DNA of 64,000 nucleotides, taken from the NCBI GenBank assembly GCA_963747255.1, contig CAVVEG010000003.1, forward strand, positions 124,001 through 188,000, given 5' to 3'. Under the pieces are notes generated by a model, which made no database searches, was not told the DNA's origin, and saw nothing but the letters and a program-made list of their open reading frames with translations. The DNA comes from CAIYRG01 sp963747255 (GTDB lineage: Bacteria > Pseudomonadota > Alphaproteobacteria > Micropepsales > Micropepsaceae). Both the position numbers and the translations under genes were made by a program. Positions 27,232-35,548 of the stretch are shown piece by piece (positions within the stretch are counted from its first letter, which is position 1; every line of letters begins with the position of its first letter).

Positions 27232-28696
27232 GTTCCTCACCGCGCGCTGCTCTGCAAGGCGATTCGGCGCAGTTCTCGGCGCCGCTGCTCTCGCTGGTGT
27301 GGGGAACATGTTGTTTGCTCTGCCCGCCCCGGCGGCTGAAATAGAGCAAGCCGGCACTGCGCTTTCTCTCGAGGCCGACAAGGCGCAGATCGTGCAATTG
27401 CCTGAACCCGCGGCAACCGTGTTCGTTGCCAATCCGGACATCGCCGACGTCCAGGTGCCGGCCGCGACCGGAGCATCCAGCTTTCTCGTACTCGGCAAAA
27501 AAACCGGTAACACCACGGTCTATGCGCTCTCCCGCACGGGGAAAACCTTCAGCTACGCGGTCAAAGTCACACGCCAGACGACCGAGATCGCGGAGGCGCT
27601 CCGCCGCGCGGTCCCGCAGGCGACGATTGAAGTCTCCAACGCGCCGAACGGCATCACCGTTGCCGGCCACGTGGCCTCGCCTGCCGACGCCCAGAAGCTG
27701 CGGGCCGCTGCAGTACAATTCCTCGGTGAGAAGGAAAGTCTGAATTTCAATGTGGCCGTTGACGCAGCGACACAGATTACGCTCGTCGTGCGCGTCGCCG
27801 AGGTCCAGCGCACAGCCGCGAAGAATTTCGGTTTCAATTGGGGTTCGGTCTTCAACGATGGCACGCTGGCGATCGGCCTTCTCACCGGCCGTGCGCCAGT
27901 CACCGCCGGAGTTAACGCGCTGACCGGGGCGAACACCTACAATTTCGGGGATTTTGTTCGTTCATCCGCGCCCAGCAATTTGGACTCGATAGGCATCGGA
28001 TATCAAAATGGCAGTGTGAACATCTCGGGCCTGATCGATGCGCTTCAGAACGAAGGCCTGATCAACATCCTGTCGCAGCCGAATCTTACGGCGATTTCCG
28101 GCGAGACCGCGAATTTCCTCGCCGGCGGCGAATTTCCGGTTCCCGTGGCACAAACCCTTCAACAGATCACCATCGAATGGAAACGCTTTGGCGTCAGCGT
28201 CGATTTCACACCGATCGTGATCGACGCCAATCGGATAAGCGTCAAGGTACGCCCCGAAGTCAGCGAGCTCACCAATGTGGGTTCTATCCAGCTCGCCAGT
28301 ATCCAGATCCCCGGTCTGTCCGTGCGGCGCGCCGAAACGACAGTCGAACTCGCAAGCGGCCAGAGCTTCGCGATCGCCGGCCTGTTCCAGAATAATGTCA
28401 CCAACAATATCCAGCAGCTTCCCTGGCTCGGTGATCTGCCGGTGTTGGGAGCCCTGTTCCGCTCGAGCTCATTCCAGCGTAACGAGAGCGAGCTGGTGAT
28501 CTTCGTGACGCCTTACATCGTGCATCCGATCGCCGATGCAAAGGATATCCATCTGCCGACAGACGGTGTGGTTTTCGCCAGCGATCTCGAACAGATCCTG
28601 CTTGGCCGCCTCACCGGGGCCGAGAAATCCCGTCCTTCTTCGACCGGCGCAGCTCCGCATTTGAGCGGCGCTGCCGGTTTCATGCTGGAGCAGTAA
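27206..28696 (+). CDS. cpaC: Outer-membrane secretin CpaC/RcpA
   Basis: 496 residues with a signal peptide. The pilus-specific N-domain (FVANPDIADVQVPAATGASS, then LGKKTGNTTVYAL) is followed by a BON-like repeat (TIEVSNAPNGITVAGHVASP) and the secretin core (LSQPNLTAISGETANFLAGG; VSVDFTPIVIDANRISVKVR; ASGQSFAIAGLFQNN; PYIVHP). It forms the ring pore through which the Flp pilus leaves. Overlaps the cpaB end by 26 bases. cpaD follows after one base. Confidence 0.95.
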   Translation: MVRNLKRAEFLTARCSARRFGAVLGAAALAGVGNMLFALPAPAAEIEQAGTALSLEADKAQIVQLPEPAATVFVANPDIADVQVPAATGASSFLVLGKKTGNTTVYALSRTGKTFSYAVKVTRQTTEIAEALRRAVPQATIEVSNAPNGITVAGHVASPADAQKLRAAAVQFLGEKESLNFNVAVDAATQITLVVRVAEVQRTAAKNFGFNWGSVFNDGTLAIGLLTGRAPVTAGVNALTGANTYNFGDFVRSSAPSNLDSIGIGYQNGSVNISGLIDALQNEGLINILSQPNLTAISGETANFLAGGEFPVPVAQTLQQITIEWKRFGVSVDFTPIVIDANRISVKVRPEVSELTNVGSIQLASIQIPGLSVRRAETTVELASGQSFAIAGLFQNNVTNNIQQLPWLGDLPVLGALFRSSSFQRNESELVIFVTPYIVHPIADAKDIHLPTDGVVFASDLEQILLGRLTGAEKSRPSSTGAAPHLSGAAGFMLEQ

Positions 28697-28697
28697 C

Positions 28698-29073
28698 ATG
28701 CATATCTCGACCATTTGTCGATCCGTGCTTCTCGCAGCTGCGATTTTCGCAACGCCGGGGCATGCGTCAGCAACGGAAGCATCGTCTGCGCCGACGGCCA
28801 ATTCCTGTCCGGCCTGGGTTGAATTCCCGGCCAACCATCACAGCAATGCGGAAACATCCTATCTCGGCTGCACCAACGCGCAAAATCTGAAGAACATGGT
28901 CGAGAATCCCGAATGATCTCGAACATGGCCGGACGCTCGGTCCTGCGAATGGAAGCCGCGAGGCCCTCGGTGTGATGCGATACGAACAGGACCAGGTAAA
29001 GCCGCTGCCCTCCGACACCGCTGCCGCGCCGACACTCGTTCTGCAGGGCGGCAATTCTGGCGCTTCGCAGTGA
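28698..29073 (+). pseudogene. cpaD: CpaD-like pilus lipoprotein/accessory, frameshifted and short
   Basis: About 124 residues if repaired, versus about 200 for usual CpaD. The first frame has a signal peptide and ends ETSYLGCTNAQNLKNMVENP; family members read G-C-x-N-x-x-N-L-x-x-M-V-x-N-P-x-D-L. The continuation, in +1, reads NDLEHGRTLGPANGSREALG and then MRYEQDQVKPLPSDTAAAPT. The break lies in AATCCCGAATGATC near 28910, one base longer than N-P-N-D needs. The repaired stop (TGA 29071-29073) overlaps the cpaE ATG. CpaD helps localise the secretin; the domain between signal and C-terminal motif looks shortened even after repair. Confidence 0.75.
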
Positions 29074-30284
29074 TGGACCAGAAAGTGGAAGTACCCTCGC
29101 CGACGGCAGGGCCCGACTCAAAAATTGAAGCGAGCGCGCTCGTTTTCGTGCGCGACCGGGATTCGGAGGGGCTCATCCGGCAATGTTTGAGCGATCTGGG
29201 CATCGTGAGCGCGGAATTCATAAACGGCGAAATCCAGGAGTCGATCGCGGCCCTGGGCAAACGTGCATCGCCCCGGCTTCTGATCACCGATATATCCGGC
29301 GTGGACGACCCCATATCCCGGGTGAGCGCACTCGCCGATGTATGCGAACCGGGCGTTGGCGTTGTTGCCATCGGCGATAACAACGACATCACGCTCTACC
29401 GCAGCCTGAAGCAGGCCGGCATTATCGAATATTTCTTCAAGCCGCTGGTTCGTGACCTGGTTTCACGAACCTGCAAAGGCATTCTTACCGGCAATATCGA
29501 TCAACGCGCATCGCGCACCGGCAAGCTTGTCTTTGTGCTCAGCGTGCGCAGAGGAGCCGGCGCGACCACGATTGCCGTCAATTCGGCATGGCATCTTGCA
29601 GAAGCCCGCCAGCGGAGGGTCCTGCTTCTGGACCTTGATCTGCAGTTCGGCAATTCGGCGCTGCAACTGGACCTCGCGCCCAGCCACGCACTCCGCGATG
29701 CGCTGGAGCATCCCGAACGCGTCGACGAGCTCTTCCTTGAGCGCGGCGTCGTTCACGTCTCGGAAAGACTGGACGTGCTGGCCGCCCTGGAGCCGTTGAA
29801 AGAGGGAATGGTGCCGGATGAAGAGGCGGTGCTGTCGCTTTTGGGAAATCTGCTGCACCGGTATCGCTTCGTGTTTATCGACCTGCCCACGACCCTGGCA
29901 CCAAGGCTTCTACGGGCTCTGGCCCTGCCCAGCACCTGTCTTCTCGTCAGCACGTCCAGCCTTGTCTCGGCACGCGACGTGGTGCGATGGCTCGAGCAGA
30001 TCGGCCCGAACACTCCGGAACGCTCGACCATCCATATCCTGAACAAAAGTGGCGGATATGGCGGTCTGCCGGATGCCGAATTCGTGCGGGCGATAGGTCG
30101 CGAACCGGATGTCAAAATACCCTACTCGCGCGAGGTCGCTCAGGCCTCAACTCTCGGCATTGCGGCGATGCAGAAGGTCTCGGCGCTGCAACACGGCCTC
30201 GCTCCGGTGTTCCGTCGTCTCGCCGGCAAATCTGTCGAACCGCAACACTCATTTTTGGCACAACTCTCGGATGAGCGGTTTTGA
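29073..30284 (+). CDS. cpaE: CpaE/TadZ-like pilus localisation ATPase
   Basis: About 403 residues. An atypical receiver-like N-terminal domain (SALVFVRDRDSEGLIRQCLS; RLLITDISGVDDPISRVSAL) precedes a ParA/MinD-type ATPase domain with a deviant P-loop, SVRRGAGATTIAVNSAWHLA, in which the signature Lys is absent as in other CpaE proteins, then LLLDLDLQFGNSALQLDLAP. CpaE/TadZ positions the pilus machine at a pole. The ATG at 29073 overlaps the repaired cpaD stop; a GTG at 29070 is possible. The 3' end overlaps cpaF by 14 bases. Confidence 0.9.
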   Translation: MDQKVEVPSPTAGPDSKIEASALVFVRDRDSEGLIRQCLSDLGIVSAEFINGEIQESIAALGKRASPRLLITDISGVDDPISRVSALADVCEPGVGVVAIGDNNDITLYRSLKQAGIIEYFFKPLVRDLVSRTCKGILTGNIDQRASRTGKLVFVLSVRRGAGATTIAVNSAWHLAEARQRRVLLLDLDLQFGNSALQLDLAPSHALRDALEHPERVDELFLERGVVHVSERLDVLAALEPLKEGMVPDEEAVLSLLGNLLHRYRFVFIDLPTTLAPRLLRALALPSTCLLVSTSSLVSARDVVRWLEQIGPNTPERSTIHILNKSGGYGGLPDAEFVRAIGREPDVKIPYSREVAQASTLGIAAMQKVSALQHGLAPVFRRLAGKSVEPQHSFLAQLSDERF

Positions 30285-31684
30285 ATTCGGGAAGAAAATT
30301 CTCGAAAGGCCGGCGGGGACAGAACCTGCAACAGCGGTGACCTCACCCCCGTCGGCGGCAGGTGCAGGGCGACCATCCTCACCCATAGCCACGGCACCCA
30401 AGCGTGCCTCCGAATCCGGAGCGATAGATTTGATTCGCGATAGGGTACTGGTGAAGATTGAGCCCACGGCAGCCGTGAGCATGACCAAGGACGAGCTGCG
30501 CACCCGAACCGATCAGCTCATCGCAGAAATCGCGAACGAACAACGCATCCTGCTGAATCAGTACGAACAACGCGCGCTCGCCCACGAACTCGTCGACGAC
30601 ATGATCGGCCTCGGCCCCCTGGAGCCGTTGTTGCGCGACGACACGGTTTCCGACATCCTGGTGAACGGCCCGCAAAAAATCTTCGTCGAACGCAAGGGCA
30701 AGCTCGAATTGACTACCTTGCGGTTCCGCAATGATGCGCATGTTTTGCACGTAGCCCAACGGATCGCGTCATGGATCGGACGCCGCGTCGATGAATCCAG
30801 CCCCATGCTGGACGCGCGCCTCGCCGACGGCAGTCGTGTCAACGTCATCATCTCCCCGCTCAGCATAAAAGGTCCATGCATCTCGATCCGCAAATTTTCA
30901 CGCCAGATGGTGGATTTCGCAAAATTCATCCAGTTCGGCTCCCTTTCGCCGGAACTGGCAAGAGCCCTCGAAATCGCCGCGCGCTGCCGTCTCAACATTA
31001 TCATTTCAGGCGGCACCGGTTCGGGCAAGACCACGCTCCTGAACGCGCTCTCACGAATGATCGATCAGGGCGAGCGCATCATCACTATCGAAGATGCGGC
31101 CGAACTGCAGCTTCAGCAGCCGCATGTGCTCTCGCTGGAGACACGTCCTCCCAATATCGAAGGCCGTGGCCAAATCGACCAGCACGACCTCGTGCGCAAC
31201 GCGCTCCGCATGCGTCCCGATCGCATCATTGTCGGAGAGGTTCGCGGAGCCGAAGCCTTCGACATGATGCAGGCGATGAACACCGGCCATAATGGATCGA
31301 TGTCGACGATTCACGCCAATACGGCGCGTGACGCGCTCAGCAGAATCGAGGACATGATCCTGATGGGCAATGCCAATCTCCCGATACGCGCGATCCGTGG
31401 CCAGATGGCGAGCGCGCTCGATATGGTCGATCCAGACGGAACGCATGCGTGATGGCGTTCGAAGGATCACCGAAGTTGTGGAAGTCGTGGGCCTGGAAGA
31501 AGACGTTATTTCGCTCGGCAGTCTCTTCACCTACCGCTATCTCGGCGAGAATCAGGATGGAACGCTGCGCGGCGCGTTCGAATCCTCGCGTGTGCGGCCC
31601 CGTTTTCTGCCCCGCCTGGAATATTTCGGCCTGGCAAACGCATTCCTCGAAGCCCTCAATCCCCGCCCGCACACGGAGGGATGA
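30271..31684 (+). pseudogene. cpaF: CpaF/TadA pilus motor ATPase, frameshifted near the C-terminus
   Basis: About 470 residues if repaired. Intact parts include IGLGPLEPLLRDDTVSDILV, Walker A GGTGSGKTTLLNAL, the Asp box TIEDAAELQLQ, Walker B region MRPDRIIVGEVRGAEAFDMM and the His box STIHANTARDALSR. The first frame ends ASALDMVDPDGTHA with a stop at 31450-31452; the true C-terminus continues in +1 as IQTERMRDGVRRITEVVEVV to 31684. One extra base near 31430 (ATGGTCGATCCAG) explains the shift. Motor for pilus extension and retraction. If the shift is real, about 80 C-terminal residues are lost. Confidence 0.9.
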
Positions 31685-31687
31685 ACG

Positions 31688-32641
31688 ATGCCTCTCCTGG
31701 TTGGCATTCTCCTGGTGTTTCCGCTTGGCGCCGCAGCGCTTTATTCGGCACTGATGATGAGCCGAAACGCACGGCTCGCCATTGAGAAGCGCGTTTCACT
31801 TGCCACGAAATTGTCACGGCAACCGGGGCCGGCGCCTGCTCCCGGTGCAAAAACTGCCGCCGCGGAACGCTCGGCTGAAAAATTGCGGCGAATATTCACG
31901 CTTGGACTTGCTCAAACCTGGGGCATGCGGGCAAGCGCCTTTACGGTCATATTGATCGCCTGCCTTTCCGGCAGTGCCGTCTGGATGATTGCCACATTCG
32001 CGCTGCACCTCGCGACTTTGACAGCCGTTGCCGTTGCGGCAGCGGGTTTTCTGTTTGCACCCCGGTTCATTCTGCTTCGCCAGCAGACCAAAACAGAAAC
32101 GCAGTTCATGACTCTGTTTCCCGATTCGGTCGACATGATGGTTCGAATGTTGAGAGCGGGACTGCCGATCACGGCCGCGATCAGGACGATCGGCACCGAA
32201 GCCCCGCCGCCTGTAAGCGGCATCTTCAAGGCATTGTCGGACCAGACGGAGATCGGCATTCCGTTCGAGGACGCGCTTGGCGAAACAGGCCAACGGATCA
32301 ATCTTCCCGATTTCCGCTTCTTTGCGACAGCCGTTACGCTCCAGCGCTCCACGGGGGGAAATCTTGCCGTTACCCTGGAGATCCTCAGTGAGATTATTCG
32401 CAAGCGACGGGCCATGCGGCTCAAGGCGCAAGCGACGACGGCGGAAGTGCGCGTATCCGCCTATATTCTGGGCGCGCTGCCATTTCTCGTCATCGGCGCG
32501 CTGTCGCTGATACAACCGCAATATCTGACTCCGCTCTTCAGCGATCCGCGCGGAAAAATCCTGATTCTTCTTGCCGGGGGACTTCTGACTGCCGGCTTCG
32601 TTATCATGCGCCAGATGATGCGCAGCGCAACCAGGGTATGA
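31688..32641 (+). CDS. tadB: Tad pilus inner-membrane platform protein TadB
   Basis: 317 residues. Three to four membrane helices and one T2SSF domain (SVDMMVRMLRAGLPITAAIR; FFATAVTLQRSTGGNLAVTL; EIIRKRRAMRLKAQATTAEV). TadB and TadC form the platform that the CpaF motor drives. Starts four bases after the repaired cpaF stop; tadC follows after 15 bases. Confidence 0.93.
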   Translation: MPLLVGILLVFPLGAAALYSALMMSRNARLAIEKRVSLATKLSRQPGPAPAPGAKTAAAERSAEKLRRIFTLGLAQTWGMRASAFTVILIACLSGSAVWMIATFALHLATLTAVAVAAAGFLFAPRFILLRQQTKTETQFMTLFPDSVDMMVRMLRAGLPITAAIRTIGTEAPPPVSGIFKALSDQTEIGIPFEDALGETGQRINLPDFRFFATAVTLQRSTGGNLAVTLEILSEIIRKRRAMRLKAQATTAEVRVSAYILGALPFLVIGALSLIQPQYLTPLFSDPRGKILILLAGGLLTAGFVIMRQMMRSATRV

Positions 32642-32656
32642 GAGAGCGACGTTCCG

Positions 32657-33598
32657 ATGCAATCTTTGGTCCAACTTCCTGCGGCGGCGACGGGCATATT
32701 CGTCCTGCTTGCCTCTGCTGCTCTAACGATGGCAGGAATATCGCTTGTAACGTCGGGCGTGAGGCTTAGGCGTGCAGCCATTGCCCGCCGGGTCAATCTC
32801 ATCCAACCGCCGAGATCTGCGGCCGTAGCTGAAACGAAGTCTGCAGCAATGAGTCTCGTGCGGGCGCAGAGGAGCGGCAGCCTGTCGTATCGCGAGCAAC
32901 GCGAGGTCGAGCGTCAACTCGCAAAGCTCGGACTGCCAGCGTCGCGAGCCATGGCGGTATATGCAATTTTGCGCATCTTTGCCGCGATCGTTTTCGCCAT
33001 CCTCGCTGTGGCCGCCGCCCGTTACATCCATGCGGTTGCGGCGAGGCGTCTGATGATGGGTCTATTCACAGTCGGGGGCGCGCTGCTCGGCTGGCTTACG
33101 CCGGCCTTGGTCGCCAGCCACCTGGTACGCGAACATGCGACGGCTGTTGCATACGGTTTGCCCGAGGCTCTCGAACTGCTTGTGATCTGCGTCGAGGCGG
33201 GTCTTTCGCTCGAAGACGGGCTCGACCGGATCATCGGTGAACTGAAACTTGCACGGCCGGCGCTGGCCGACGAGTTGGCGCTCACGTCCGCCGATCTGAA
33301 GATCCTTCCGAGCCGCGATCAGGCGCTCTACAACCTCGCCGACCGCGTGGACCTGCCAAGCGTGCGCTCCGTGGTCACCACGCTATCGCAGACCATGCGG
33401 TTTGGCACGCCACTGGCGCAGGCACTGCGGGTGGTCGCGTCCGAAATGCGCAACGACGCGCTCATCGCAATGGAAGATCGCGCAAATCGCCTGCCGGCGC
33501 TGCTGACCGTGCCGATGATGCTCTTCATCATGCCGACAATCTTTCTCATCGTCGGCGGTCCCGCGGCTCTTCGGGTCATGGATATCTTCTACAAATGA
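32657..33598 (+). CDS. tadC: Tad pilus inner-membrane platform protein TadC
   Basis: 313 residues with a T2SSF domain: GLPEALELLVICVEAGLSLE, then SLPSVRSVVTTLSQTMRFGT-type spacing and ASEMRNDALIAMEDRANRLP, ending in a pair of C-terminal helices (VPMMLFIMPTIFLIVGGPAA). Partner of TadB. Its stop overlaps the start of the TadG-like gene (ATGA, 33595-33598). Confidence 0.93.
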   Translation: MQSLVQLPAAATGIFVLLASAALTMAGISLVTSGVRLRRAAIARRVNLIQPPRSAAVAETKSAAMSLVRAQRSGSLSYREQREVERQLAKLGLPASRAMAVYAILRIFAAIVFAILAVAAARYIHAVAARRLMMGLFTVGGALLGWLTPALVASHLVREHATAVAYGLPEALELLVICVEAGLSLEDGLDRIIGELKLARPALADELALTSADLKILPSRDQALYNLADRVDLPSVRSVVTTLSQTMRFGTPLAQALRVVASEMRNDALIAMEDRANRLPALLTVPMMLFIMPTIFLIVGGPAALRVMDIFYK

Positions 33599-34893
33599 GT
33601 TCTACACGTACGAAATCCTATGCGACGGGTGCACGAGTGCAGTGCAGAACCTGGACATCAATCGCGCGGCGATATTGGCAACAGCGCGACGGGAGTGTTG
33701 CGGTACATATTGGCCTGATGCTTATCGCTGTGATTGGTTTCGTGTCGCTCGGCACCGAGATCACCTTTCTGCTTCTTCAGCACCGTCAGATGCAGGCCAC
33801 AGCGGACGCTGCCGCGACCTCCGGTGCAAGGGCCCTGGCGGCTGCTTATCCGTCCGACCCCACGATTGAAGCCCACGCCGTCGCCGCCTATATGGGCTAT
33901 GTCGATGGCGTCGCCGGCGCCAGTGTTGCAGTCCATCACCCCCCTTTGACGGGGTCGCAGGCGGGAAATGCCAGCGCCATCGAGGTCGATATTTCCCAAC
34001 CGCAGACGCTTTACATGGTGTCTCTGTTCCGTTCCGGCATTTTCAGTGTCGGGACACGCGCTGTCGCCATGACGTCTTCTGAAGGTCTCTACTGCATGCT
34101 TGCGCTTGATCCCATGGCATCCGGCGCGCTCGCGATCAGCAACAATGCGATCGTCACGAATCCCAAATGTGGCGTCGCTGTCAATTCGAACAGCAATACG
34201 GCGATTACACTAAGCAACAACGCAGCGATCGACGGACCGGTCAATACGCATGGCAATTGGTCGTTATCGAACAATGCTGCTCTGAACGGCAGCCCACTTG
34301 TCAATCACGGTCCGGTCATCGCCGATCCTTACGCCGGTGTTCCAGTGGGGGCGACTCCCGGCTGCACCGCGCAATCGGGAAGCGGCAAGAACAACGTGAC
34401 GGTAAATCTGACCCCCGGTCATTTCTGTAGCGGCTGGAGTTACAGCAATAACGCCACGGTGAATCTCGCTTCCGGGACCTACTATGTGGACTTACCGTTG
34501 AGCCTGAAAAACAATGTTGTGGTTAATGGCATGGGTGGAGTGACCATCGTGATCAATGGTAATTATGCTATCGACGTGGGAAACAATGCGCAGCTGAATA
34601 TCACAGCGCCGTCGTCGGGAAATTTCGCCGGGCTTGCGTTTTTTGGAACGCGAACGGGCACCACGAATGTCAGCGAGGTATTTTCCAACAACACCACACT
34701 GAACATCAAGGGTGTCATCTACTTTCCGAGCAACACGGTCGAGATTGACAATAACGGTTCGACAACCAGTGGCGGCTGCACCAACGTCATAGCCGAGGAT
34801 ATTCGCGTTCACAATAATGTAGAGCTGGATAACAACTGCACGGGCACCGGCGTTCAGCCGCTTGGCACGTCTTCCGCCTATCTTGTGGAGTGA
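33595..34893 (+). CDS. TadG-like pilus protein with Asn-Asn beta-solenoid repeats
   Basis: 432 residues. The N-terminus resembles TadE/TadG: SVAVHIGLMLIAVIGFVSLG, then a helix with MQATADAAATSGARALAAAY, the usual TadG start. Instead of a von Willebrand A domain, residues about 175-420 hold some ten N-N motifs at roughly 15-30 residue spacing (SNNAIVTN, LSNNAAIDG, LSNNAALNG, SNNATVNL, KNNVVVNG, GNNAQLN, SNNTTLNIKG, HNNVELDNN), each between short hydrophobic strands. This pattern suggests a right-handed parallel beta-helix on the cell surface or pilus tip. Translationally coupled to tadC. Adhesin role is inference. Confidence 0.8.
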   Translation: MSSTRTKSYATGARVQCRTWTSIARRYWQQRDGSVAVHIGLMLIAVIGFVSLGTEITFLLLQHRQMQATADAAATSGARALAAAYPSDPTIEAHAVAAYMGYVDGVAGASVAVHHPPLTGSQAGNASAIEVDISQPQTLYMVSLFRSGIFSVGTRAVAMTSSEGLYCMLALDPMASGALAISNNAIVTNPKCGVAVNSNSNTAITLSNNAAIDGPVNTHGNWSLSNNAALNGSPLVNHGPVIADPYAGVPVGATPGCTAQSGSGKNNVTVNLTPGHFCSGWSYSNNATVNLASGTYYVDLPLSLKNNVVVNGMGGVTIVINGNYAIDVGNNAQLNITAPSSGNFAGLAFFGTRTGTTNVSEVFSNNTTLNIKGVIYFPSNTVEIDNNGSTTSGGCTNVIAEDIRVHNNVELDNNCTGTGVQPLGTSSAYLVE

Positions 34894-34937
34894 TTGCATC
34901 TGCAGATATCAATTTGATCTCAATTAAAGGGATTTTG

Positions 34938-34962
34938 CTGCGGCGCTGCGCTGCCGCCGCAG
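34938..34962 (+). terminator. Hairpin after the tad operon
   Basis: CTGCGGCG and CGCCGCAG pair across a nine-base loop, 45 bases after the last pilus gene. No T-run follows, so intrinsic termination is uncertain. Confidence 0.35.
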
Positions 34963-35038
34963 TGTGACAAAGAGAATGGGGCACTCCCCATTGTTACGAA
35001 AGCTCGGACGGCACAGGCTGTGTTGGGAGTATTCATAG

Positions 35039-35536
35039 ATGGTCGAAGACTTGGAAAGCCTCACTTTGAGAATCGCGGAACTTGGCAGAGAGCTTACAAA
35101 CCTGCGTGGGGGTTATGTCATAACGAGTAACAGATATTCCGAAGCTCTCGGATCGCTAAAAGAATTGACGTTCCGCACCAAGGAGGCGGCAATGCGAGCG
35201 GCGCGCGCGACGGAATTGTCGAAATCCGCCTCTGTTATTGCGGCAAAGCTGGCAACGGAGTTGGCGGAAAAGGCGATGATGGACGCGGCTGAGGCAGCGG
35301 CTGAGGCTTCTCAGCGTGCGGCCGAAGCTGCGGCCGAAGCGGCTGCCTCGGCTGCGGCCGCGGCAGCAGCGGCCGCAGCCGCAGCGGCACGCCAGGCCGA
35401 AGAAGCGGCGCTTTTCGCGTCGGCGGAAGCTGCGGCGGCGTCGAAACTGGCGGCTGACGCTGCCGCGGAAGCAGCGAGAGCGGCGCGCGTTGCAACAGAA
35501 TACGTGCGGGTAGCGAGATCAAGCGCAAAGAGTTGA
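35039..35536 (+). CDS. Alanine-rich coiled-coil protein
   Basis: 165 residues. The N-terminal 70 residues are mixed (MVEDLESLTLRIAELGRELT); from about residue 75 to the end the sequence is dominated by Ala with regularly spaced Glu, Arg, Gln and Lys (AEKAMMDAAEAAAEASQRAA; AARQAEEAALFASAEAAAAS), giving a long helix with an Ala-coil character. No signal peptide or membrane helix. It lies between the tad operon and an IS1182 element. No known family; a structural or scaffold role is possible. Low complexity makes homology searches unreliable. Confidence 0.65.
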   Translation: MVEDLESLTLRIAELGRELTNLRGGYVITSNRYSEALGSLKELTFRTKEAAMRAARATELSKSASVIAAKLATELAEKAMMDAAEAAAEASQRAAEAAAEAAASAAAAAAAAAAAAARQAEEAALFASAEAAAASKLAADAAAEAARAARVATEYVRVARSSAKS

Positions 35537-35548
35537 CAGGAAAACGAT

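Noticed and set aside
35239..35510. GCN-rich stretch as a CRISPR or tandem repeat array
   Set aside because: Repetition is only of Ala codons in one frame with no spacer pattern; better explained as coding low complexity.
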